DNA from: Variovorax paradoxus
GTDB lineage: Bacteria; Pseudomonadota; Gammaproteobacteria; Burkholderiales; Burkholderiaceae_C
Reading direction: 5' to 3'
Assembly: GCF_022009635.1 (NCBI RefSeq)
Contig: NZ_CP091716.1
Location: 5,353,501 to 5,417,500, forward strand
DNA length: 64,000 nt
Part shown: in pieces, positions 58,801-64,000 of the stretch
Position numbering within the stretch: the first letter of the stretch is position 1
How the letters are laid out: every line of letters starts with the position of its first letter
Notes under the pieces: generated by a model
What the model was told of the DNA's origin: nothing
The model's input: only the letters and a program-made list of their open reading frames with translations
Database searches by the model: none
Translations under genes and position numbers: made by a program

Positions 58801-59958
58801 GGTTCGCTCGCGGCCTACCTGGGCCAGCAGTTCAACCGCACCGAGACGCTGGGCAAGCTGGCCGACGGCTACATCGCCGCGCTCGACGGCGCGGGCGCGG
58901 GCTCGGTGCTCGCGCAGCGCTGGCAGGCCATCAACCGCGACCTGGAGCGCTACCGGCTGAAGAACCCGAACAGCAGCCTGCTGCTGCTCGAACAGTTCCT
59001 GGGCACCACGGGCGCCGAGATCGACCGCGAGACCTGCGCCGCCAAGCTGGCCGGCAAGGCGCCGGCGGCGCGCCTCGGCGACTACTTCGCCGACCGCCAC
59101 CAGCAGATCTACAGCGCCCTGCTCGCGCGCTGCTACGAACTGCAATACGGCGACCAGCAGGAGCTGTGGACGCAGTTCTCCACGCGCTTCAACCGCTCGC
59201 TGGCGGGACGCCATCCGTTCGGCGCGGCCACCACCGCGCGCGCTTTCGACCTGGCCGACCCGGCGGACGTGAACGACCTGTCTCGCGCCTTCGATCCGCT
59301 GGCGCGCGCGCTGAAGGAAAGCCGCACCGACGGCGCCGTACGCACCGCGGCCATGCCGGGCGCGGCCGCGCGCCGCTTCGCCGACCAGTTCGGCCGTACG
59401 CGCGATTTCCTGCAGCCGCTCTTTCCCACCGACGACGGCGGCGCGCCGGGCTACGACCTGAGCGTGGACTTCCGGGTCAACACCATGGCCGAGATCGAGG
59501 GCAACAAGATCATCGACTGGTCCTTCGAGGTCGGCGACCAGGTGCTCAAGCAGCGCGACGCGCCGCGCACGCTGCGCTGGGAATACGGCATGCCGGTGGC
59601 GCTGGTGCTGCGCATCGCGAAGGACTCGCCCGTCGTCGCGCGCGCCGACCCGCAGCAGCCCGCGTTGCTGACCGACGGCCAGAGCGTGAGCTTCCGTTTT
59701 GCCGACCCGTGGGCACTCCTCACGCTGGCGCAGCGCCAGCGCGAAGGCGATTCGCTGCAGCGCCCGGACGGCCGCTCGCAACTGCTGAAGTTCGAGTTCC
59801 CGCTGGTCGCCCAGTCGGCCGGCGACACCGCCCAGACGCCGGCCGGCGGACGCGCGCGCGTGTTCCTGCGCGTCGCGGCCAGCCCCGCCGGCAAGAAGAA
59901 CGCCCTGATATGGCCCGCCGCCTTCCCGGCGCGCGCGCCCGAATGGAACACGCCCTGA
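55873..59958 (+). CDS. tssM: T6SS inner-membrane protein TssM (IcmF) lacking Walker A
   Basis: A 1361-aa TssM, longer than the usual 1100-1200. N-terminal membrane segment at about residues 6-28; a second at about 398-420 (RWTAVIFLGGWGIGLVVATW). The family P-loop position is IPWIMLLNEGDDHRQLPIEQSG (about 75-96): the GxxGxGKT of ATP-binding TssM is absent, while the following WHFFDRGVVIDIQGAY keeps the Walker B-like Asp. The C-terminal periplasmic domain (about 900-1340) should contact TssJ. The start at 55873 has AGGAGG 8 nt upstream. A 1456-aa frame on the other strand is a shadow. Confidence 0.95.
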   Translation: MLTDQLFLISIAVLTLVVLLVLGMVLYFAARRSHAKPSSDPKVARIRFDSLRSSFRQAVELIEGNIASRADRYGIPWIMLLNEGDDHRQLPIEQSGVASALSTESASAAATQGISWHFFDRGVVIDIQGAYLGSPDDDDASEKPWDEFLGMCRAYRPQRPFDSVVITIPAALLLDESTDGRLELSKRAKLAHRRLWLAQNRFAMRFAVYVLITGAEQLEGFSAFARALPEPLRASMLGWSSPYDLSTTYQPGWVDEAVGTVVRSVSDVSAELFATDTSPQGAGPQLLLPSRIEALRGQLQLYVDELMRPSAYHEPFFFRGIYLTGDAGESAQAVAAIDAEHDAYGRKDLEPIGGDLIAQLMRQPAFLRDLFEKKIFLEYGLTRPSRTQTLARPVLHRALRWTAVIFLGGWGIGLVVATWQLHRHNSTLVSALSQLQHDAQYRMRAQQRGEAIPTAWYRNKALSLLAMNERLRTDGTYSFFMPGSWRPFDDLNERVIERIEREFGDIAVSTLRRELMARVSQLSGVEQDEATGEFIVGASCGLPPSFRTIGDAPRKNGLLVEDQPEFGALQRYLGSAEQLDAALQAVERLRQPSTGNAEDLRVAVRYALGAELPADLSRNLRYFRQAAEGNALAIPLVPVQAALRCALDKGTAQLDARLFVNNELLVSEQTLARLMPSLAGNGTFARTTASYREVIGAIKDQEDLVASGKGGWMRQPVLVLGASYDRTIARIEQNRLLGQESADAVRGRAQDAFQKFRAEFNLRFGGAQPGLVWQDKDGRFMLAPERIALRDALTALLAQPFMAAARDRELPGAGLRGASAWDLPRLDQALAVGDIRKRYMSEGMTAFPPTVRPAVESALNAHFAQLVIDQVAEAATGGGDGMRPTSTALMATDTQAVAYEASRQRLAKIQALLYELGAGARAEDLRALVSRDALQRLEAVDEAFNQSELYAMRGRDFQGWRGERGPMLVAFGVSDTGSLAAYLGQQFNRTETLGKLADGYIAALDGAGAGSVLAQRWQAINRDLERYRLKNPNSSLLLLEQFLGTTGAEIDRETCAAKLAGKAPAARLGDYFADRHQQIYSALLARCYELQYGDQQELWTQFSTRFNRSLAGRHPFGAATTARAFDLADPADVNDLSRAFDPLARALKESRTDGAVRTAAMPGAAARRFADQFGRTRDFLQPLFPTDDGGAPGYDLSVDFRVNTMAEIEGNKIIDWSFEVGDQVLKQRDAPRTLRWEYGMPVALVLRIAKDSPVVARADPQQPALLTDGQSVSFRFADPWALLTLAQRQREGDSLQRPDGRSQLLKFEFPLVAQSAGDTAQTPAGGRARVFLRVAASPAGKKNALIWPAAFPARAPEWNTP

Positions 59959-61157
59959 TGGCCGCCCTGCTCTCCTCCCTGAACACCGAAGCCGCGCTGG
60001 ACGGCTTCGCGCCCGACCTCGCGGCCTTTCTCGCGCCGCTGGACACGGACACCGCCGAAGGCCCCGCCGGGCCGTCGCTGCGCTACGACCCGGTGTACGG
60101 CCGCATCCGCGAGGCCCGCACCGAGGAAGACGCCAGCCTGCCCATGGGCGAGTGGACCCGCCCGCTCAAGAAGGCCGACTGGCGCGCCGCCGAGATGCTG
60201 TGCACCGAGCTGCTGCAGCGGCGCAGCAAGGACCTGCAGGTGGCCGCATGGCTCACCGAGGCATGGCTGCACCGGCACGGCATCGACGGGCTGATCGCCG
60301 GAGCCCGGCTGCTCGAAGGGCTGGTGCGGGAGTTCTGGGAAGGCGTGCATCCGCGCATCGGGGACGACGGCGATGCCGACATGCGGGCTGCGGCGTTCGT
60401 GTGGGCGAACGACACGCTGGCGCATGTGTTGCTGATGCGCGTGCCGCTGCTCGCGTGGCCCGATTTTTCTCCGCCCTTCATCAACCTGAGCGACTGGCAG
60501 CGTGCGCTGACCACCGAGTTCGGCGCCGGCGCGGGCACTGCCAAGGCGAAGGCGAAAGACGCCGTCGAAGAGCCGAGCGCGCAGACGGTGTCGCGCCAGG
60601 ACATCCTCGATCACGCCGCGCGCGACCTGCACGCGATAGCCGCGCTCGACGACCGGGTGGCGCTGGCGGCCGAGGCCTGGCGCGACCTCACGGCGCTGCT
60701 CGACGAACGCATGGGCATCGATGCACCCAGCCTGTCGAAGGTGGCCGAGATGCTGGCGCGCATGCGGCAGGCGCTGCGCAGCCTGCTGCAGGAGCGCGAT
60801 CCACGCGACCAGCCCAAGCCCGTGGCCATGACGCCATCGCCCGCCTACGTATTGGAAGACGACATGAGCGAAACACCTCTGACCATCTCGCCCCCTCACA
60901 TCGCCGTTGTCTCCGCGCCGCTGCAGCAAGCTGCCGCCAACGGGCGCATCGGCAGCCGCGCGGAGGCCTACCAGCTGCTGGAACTGGCGGCCGAATACCT
61001 GCTGCGCGAGGAGCCGCACAGCCCCACGCCCTACCTCGTGAACCGCGCCGTGGCCTGGGGGCGCATGCCGCTGCCGCAGCTGATGCAGGAAGTGCTGCGT
61101 GAAGACGGCGACCTGAATCGGTTCTTTTCGATCATTGGCGTGAGGCTGGACGCCTGA
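59958..61157 (+). CDS. tssA: T6SS baseplate/tail-assembly protein TssA
   Basis: A 399-aa TssA. The N-terminal ImpA domain is SLRYDPVYGRIREARTEEDASLPMGEWTRPLKKADWRAAEMLCTELLQRRSKDLQVAAWLTEAWLHRHGIDGLIAGARLLEGLVREFWEGVHPR. The C-terminal part (about 325-399, SRAEAYQLLELAAEYLLREEPHSPTPYLVNRAVAWGRMPLPQLMQEVL) matches the TssA dodecamerisation region of the ImpA/VasJ type. It organises tail polymerisation. The start overlaps the tssM stop (TGATG); an in-frame ATG at 59943 is possible. Confidence 0.92.
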   Translation: MAALLSSLNTEAALDGFAPDLAAFLAPLDTDTAEGPAGPSLRYDPVYGRIREARTEEDASLPMGEWTRPLKKADWRAAEMLCTELLQRRSKDLQVAAWLTEAWLHRHGIDGLIAGARLLEGLVREFWEGVHPRIGDDGDADMRAAAFVWANDTLAHVLLMRVPLLAWPDFSPPFINLSDWQRALTTEFGAGAGTAKAKAKDAVEEPSAQTVSRQDILDHAARDLHAIAALDDRVALAAEAWRDLTALLDERMGIDAPSLSKVAEMLARMRQALRSLLQERDPRDQPKPVAMTPSPAYVLEDDMSETPLTISPPHIAVVSAPLQQAAANGRIGSRAEAYQLLELAAEYLLREEPHSPTPYLVNRAVAWGRMPLPQLMQEVLREDGDLNRFFSIIGVRLDA

Positions 61158-61231
61158 AGAGACGGGTTCGGCTTTGTTCTTCTGAAACGGGGAGTGCCGG
61201 CCAGCGCCCTCATCCACACGAAAGGTACCGT

Positions 61232-62650
61232 ATGCCATTCAACAACGTACACGTCGCAGAGGTATTGGTCCAGGGCGCCTACATGAGCGGGGACCGCAAC
61301 TCCATTGCCACGGCTCTCAGACTGAAGCCGAAACTGGGCGTGCTGGTCATCTACTGCCCCACGTTGAGTACCCAGGGCCTGGAACTCGAGAATTTCTACA
61401 AATCCATCGTGGGCGCCGACCGAGCGAAATCGCTCGAAATTACCGACCCGTCGGATATTCGCCCTGGCGCCGACGAAGAACTCATGAAGAGCGTGTACCG
61501 GCTGGTGAGCAGCAGAGATCCCGCGAATATTCCCGACGACGTGAGGACGATGATTCCGACGCCGATTCGCGTATGCTCCGCGACCTTCGGCACGGGCGTT
61601 ATCGCAAAAGCCTTCGCAAGCAACAAGAGAAAGACACAAAGCGACACGCGAGCTCTCTGGCGGCTGAGCCGCGTCCCGAAAAAGGTTGGCACGGGATTTG
61701 TCGACAAGCGTCCGGTCGTCCGCAGTTTCCTGACCGAACGCGGCTTTCTGCCCAAACGCGCCTACGTCTTTCTCTTCGCGAAGGAGGGGCCTCGAAATGC
61801 CGAAAAGGCACATCACTTCACATCAATCCTGACGTGGAGGATGCTCCACGAGGAAATCGGGCGCACGTCCTCTGTCATTCCCGTGGCCGCGGGCGACAAC
61901 ATCGGACTGCGCACATTACCTACCCTGGCGGAGTTCTGGAAAGACGCCGACTGGACCGAACTGTGGACCGACGTGAAGATCGATCCGCGCTCCGCTCAAC
62001 TGGGCTTGTGGTGTTTGTTGGCTGAGGAATACACCGGTGTATCGATCATCGGAATGCGTAGCGGGATGATCGAAGTCCCCGCGCTGCTGGGTATCCGCAC
62101 GCTATATCTCGAGGAAAAATTCAACCAACAGGCAGAGCGCATGGCCAAATGGATCGGCAAGGTGCCTGGGTTCCAGCGCCAAGTCATCGAGAAACCAGCA
62201 GGCATCAAGCAGCAGCTCTACTGGCGCGACGAGAGCCTGAAGCGCTACCAACCCAAGCCCGTTTCCAGGCACGCCGCTATCAATAGCCGCCATCTGACCG
62301 ATATGAAGATGGGCTTCAGTTTGCAGTCATTGAGAGGGATTGCCCCTCCAATAGCCCTGACACCCATGCCCGTCCTGCGAGAGCCGCTGCTAAAGCCCAC
62401 AGAAGAGCCCCAGGCGCCCCTACCTACCTTTATGGCGAACCAAGATTTGCCTGCCCCCATCGATGCCGCAAACCTGAGGCTCGCAAAGACCGAGTTCGAC
62501 AAGATCGTGCTTTGGGCCAAAGGTACTCCCACACCCCGGGGTGCGACCAAGAACGTGGCGCATGGATCGGTCACCAGGGTGCTCGAGATCCCGGAAGACG
62601 ACGAGGAAGTGGACGAACTTGAGGCGATACCGCCATCCGACAATCTGTGA
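61232..62650 (+). CDS. Unrecognised 472-aa protein directly behind the T6SS
   Basis: A 472-aa protein without signal peptide or membrane segment. I do not recognise the family. Residues about 150-320 look like an alpha/beta domain: LPKRAYVFLFAKEG, RTSSVIPVAAGDNIGLRTLP, LGLWCLLAEEYTGVSIIGMRSGMIEVPALLGIRTLYLEEK; the last piece is reminiscent of the nucleotide-sugar half of GT-B glycosyltransferases, but this is only a visual likeness. The C terminus is Pro-rich, then acidic (PEDDEEVDELEAIPPSD). Codon GC is lower than in its neighbours, especially at 61600-61660 and 62020-62130. It begins 74 nt after tssA on the same strand. A T6SS cargo, immunity or accessory role is possible, not shown. Confidence 0.7.
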   Translation: MPFNNVHVAEVLVQGAYMSGDRNSIATALRLKPKLGVLVIYCPTLSTQGLELENFYKSIVGADRAKSLEITDPSDIRPGADEELMKSVYRLVSSRDPANIPDDVRTMIPTPIRVCSATFGTGVIAKAFASNKRKTQSDTRALWRLSRVPKKVGTGFVDKRPVVRSFLTERGFLPKRAYVFLFAKEGPRNAEKAHHFTSILTWRMLHEEIGRTSSVIPVAAGDNIGLRTLPTLAEFWKDADWTELWTDVKIDPRSAQLGLWCLLAEEYTGVSIIGMRSGMIEVPALLGIRTLYLEEKFNQQAERMAKWIGKVPGFQRQVIEKPAGIKQQLYWRDESLKRYQPKPVSRHAAINSRHLTDMKMGFSLQSLRGIAPPIALTPMPVLREPLLKPTEEPQAPLPTFMANQDLPAPIDAANLRLAKTEFDKIVLWAKGTPTPRGATKNVAHGSVTRVLEIPEDDEEVDELEAIPPSDNL

Positions 62651-62758
62651 CCGTCGTGAGCGACGAGGCCCCTCGCCCTCGCCGCAAGAATGAGGCAAGT
62701 ACGCGGCTGCCGCCCCCTTGCTAACATCCCCGCGGGCACGGGGCCCACGCCCCCGCGC

Positions 62759-62780
62759 GAATCACCAGATCTGGTGATTC
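62759..62780. promoter_or_regulatory. 22-bp perfect palindrome before the response regulator gene
   Basis: GAATCACCAGA followed directly by its exact reverse complement TCTGGTGATTC. It lies 65 bp before the ATG of the NarL-type regulator and 108 bp after the stop of the unknown gene. No T tract follows, so an operator is more likely than a terminator. Confidence 0.6.
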
Positions 62781-62845
62781 CCGAATCGCGCCGTCCCGGC
62801 AGACTCGCCCGACACAAGTGCCGCGCGAACGCGGCAAGGAAGCAA

Positions 62846-63601
62846 ATGACCATGGAATCAGGCGGCCCGGCGCGCGCTTTGCAACTGGGCCCCGAGGAGG
62901 GGCGCGACTCCGTGCTGCCGGCCCCCGTGCTGGTGGTGGAGGACGACGCGCTGATGCAGCGCCGCATCTTCGGCGTGCTCGCTGCGCTGGGCTATCGCGA
63001 AGACGCGCTGGTCTTCGCGCAGTCGATCGCGCAGGCGCGGGAGCGCATGGCGGCCCAGCCGCACGCGCTGGCGCTGGTGGACATCGGCCTGCCGGACGGC
63101 AGCGGGGTCTCGCTGATCGAGCAGCTGCGGGCGGACGACCCGGGCATACCGATCCTCGTCATCTCGGCCTGGAGCACGGAAGACGTCATCCTGACCGCGC
63201 TGCGCAGCGGCGCGACCGGCTATGTGCTGAAGGAGCGCGACGACCTCGAGCTGTCTCTGTCGGTGCGCAGCATATTGCGCGGCGGCGCGCCGATCGACCC
63301 GTTCATCGCGCGGCGCATCCTGGAGCTGGCGCATTCGACGCCGACCACGCTGCCCGAGGCGAATGCTTCGCCGCCCGCCGAGGAAGCCCAGCCCGAACGC
63401 AGCAGCGTGGACATCAGCCCGCGCGAGCATGAGATCCTGCAGCTGGTCGCGCAGGGCCTGACCAATCGCGAGATCGCGGAGCAACTCTTCCTGTCCCGGC
63501 ACACCGTTGAATGTCACATCAAGCACGTCTACCAGAAGCTCGCCGTCTCGACTCGCACCCGGGCGGTCTTCGAGGCGCGCTCGCGTGGCTTGTTGCCCTG
63601 A
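62846..63601 (+). CDS. NarL/FixJ-type response regulator
   Basis: A 251-aa response regulator. Receiver domain at about residues 27-145: acidic pocket VVEDD, phospho-acceptor D79 in LALVDIGLPDGSG, and the lysine in GYVLKERDD. DNA-binding GerE/LuxR domain at about 185-248: ISPREHEILQLVAQGLTNREIAEQLFLSRHTVECHIKHVYQKL. AAGGAAG lies 5 nt before the ATG at 62846. The next gene, a sensor-kinase-like protein, overlaps its 3' end, so the two are likely a two-component pair. The target may include the palindrome upstream. Confidence 0.92.
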   Translation: MTMESGGPARALQLGPEEGRDSVLPAPVLVVEDDALMQRRIFGVLAALGYREDALVFAQSIAQARERMAAQPHALALVDIGLPDGSGVSLIEQLRADDPGIPILVISAWSTEDVILTALRSGATGYVLKERDDLELSLSVRSILRGGAPIDPFIARRILELAHSTPTTLPEANASPPAEEAQPERSSVDISPREHEILQLVAQGLTNREIAEQLFLSRHTVECHIKHVYQKLAVSTRTRAVFEARSRGLLP

Positions 63602-64000
63602 TCCTGCTGCTGGCGGGAAGCGGCGCCGCGTGGGGCCAGAGCTGCGCGCCGCGGGTCGATTCGGTGTCGGCATTGCGCACCGCGGCCGGCATCCAGAGCC
63701 CGGCGGCGCTGCCTGAAACCGGCTGGGAGCCGGTCAGCCTGCCGCACCACTGGGAACGCGAGTGGCCTGAGTTCGAAGGCACCGTTTGGTATCGCATCGA
63801 CTGGACGCGGACCTGCGCGGAAGACTCCGATAACGCCTCCGGAGCAGCCCCGCTGGCCGTGGCGCTGGACTACATCAACATGGCCGGCGCGGTCTTCGCC
63901 AACCAGACGCTGCTGTGGCGCGACCCGAGCCTGGTGGAGCCGCTGAGCCGCGGCTGGAACACGCCGCGCCTGCTGGTGCTGCCCGACGCGGCGCTGCGGC
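63511..64000 (+). CDS. Probable sensor kinase N-terminal region, partial
   Basis: An open frame from ATG 63511 (in a different frame from the regulator, overlapping it by 91 bp) to the window end, 163 codons. It reads MSHQARLPEARRL..., a hydrophobic export segment ALAWLVALILLLAGSGAAWG, then TGWEPVSLPHHWEREWPEFEGTVWYRIDW and APLAVALDYINMAGAVFANQTLLWRDPSLVEPLSRGWNTPRLLVLP, like the periplasmic jelly-roll sensing domain (7TMR-DISMED2-type) found on many histidine kinases. No kinase domain is visible because the gene is cut. No closer start codon exists between 63511 and the signal sequence, which makes the long overlap real or the start non-standard. Confidence 0.72.
   Translation, partial: MSHQARLPEARRLDSHPGGLRGALAWLVALILLLAGSGAAWGQSCAPRVDSVSALRTAAGIQSPAALPETGWEPVSLPHHWEREWPEFEGTVWYRIDWTRTCAEDSDNASGAAPLAVALDYINMAGAVFANQTLLWRDPSLVEPLSRGWNTPRLLVLPDAALR

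Noticed and set aside
55411..59781. 1456-aa open frame on the minus strand opposite tssM
   Set aside because: It is antisense to a clear TssM gene, has Arg/His/Gln-rich low-complexity composition and no domain; such frames are usual in GC-rich DNA.
1..64000. CRISPR arrays, tRNA, rRNA, insertion sequences, prophage or integrase genes
   Set aside because: Looked for spaced repeats, transposase and integrase motifs and conserved RNA stretches; none seen.

Overview
This 64 kb window is a chromosomal segment of a high-GC Gram-negative bacterium, most likely a Comamonadaceae betaproteobacterium close to Variovorax. The reasons are four Bug/TctC-type solute receptors next to LysR regulators, a PhaZ-type intracellular polyhydroxyalkanoate depolymerase with a cysteine nucleophile, a Co-type nitrile hydratase, PA0069-family radical SAM and App1-type genes, and GC-rich codon use throughout. 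I see no rRNA, tRNA, insertion sequence, integrase or CRISPR array. The first gene (acyl-CoA synthetase subunit) and the last (sensor kinase) are cut by the window edges.

Layout. 0-4 kb: a TctC receptor / CoA-ligase operon with a divergent LysR gene, then a radical SAM gene behind a near-consensus LexA box. 4-8.1 kb: a GbsR/MarR-type regulator and an operon (DCC disulfide protein, methyltransferase, SRPBCC membrane protein, DUF4166 protein, DOPA-dioxygenase-like protein); the same inverted repeat lies in front of the regulator and of the operon. 8.1-12 kb: GST, PhaZ, universal stress protein, acetyltransferase. 12-16.2 kb: a LysR gene divergent from adenosine deaminase, TctC and nucleoside hydrolase, a likely nucleoside-use locus. 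16.2-20.5 kb: CBS protein, sulfhydrylase, a large unknown protein, hydrolase. 20.5-25.1 kb: M20 peptidase with two tandem-duplicated TctC receptors and a divergent LysR gene. 25.1-31.5 kb: oxidoreductases, small membrane proteins, a glycolate/lactate-type FAD dehydrogenase and a nitrile hydratase alpha-beta-activator operon. 31.5-36.1 kb: thyA-folA-App1, small proteins, glutamate dehydrogenase.

36.6-61.2 kb is a complete type VI secretion system. All 13 core genes are present in the order tssB-C-D(hcp)-E-F-G-H(clpV)-I(vgrG), then tssJ-K-L-M-A, with a YwqK/MORN-repeat protein and a DUF4280 (PAAR-like) protein after vgrG. Between the DUF4280 gene and tssJ sits a tightly packed block that does not belong to any T6SS core set I know: a 71-aa anchored Pro/Ala-rich protein, a periplasmic amino-acid-binding-type protein, an SDF-family (glutamate/aspartate symporter) protein, an Asp/Glu racemase and a second SDF-family protein. 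Stop/start overlaps link this block on its 3' side to tssJ, so it seems to be transcribed and translated with the secretion machine. Both SDF proteins keep the substrate arginine of the family but have lost the NMDGT motif and Na+-site residues. No classical effector/immunity pair is visible in the cluster. This block is the best candidate for an undescribed system here.

61.2-64 kb: an unrecognised 472-aa protein of lower GC right behind tssA, a 22-bp perfect palindrome, and a NarL-type response regulator whose end overlaps the start of a sensor-kinase-like gene leaving the window.
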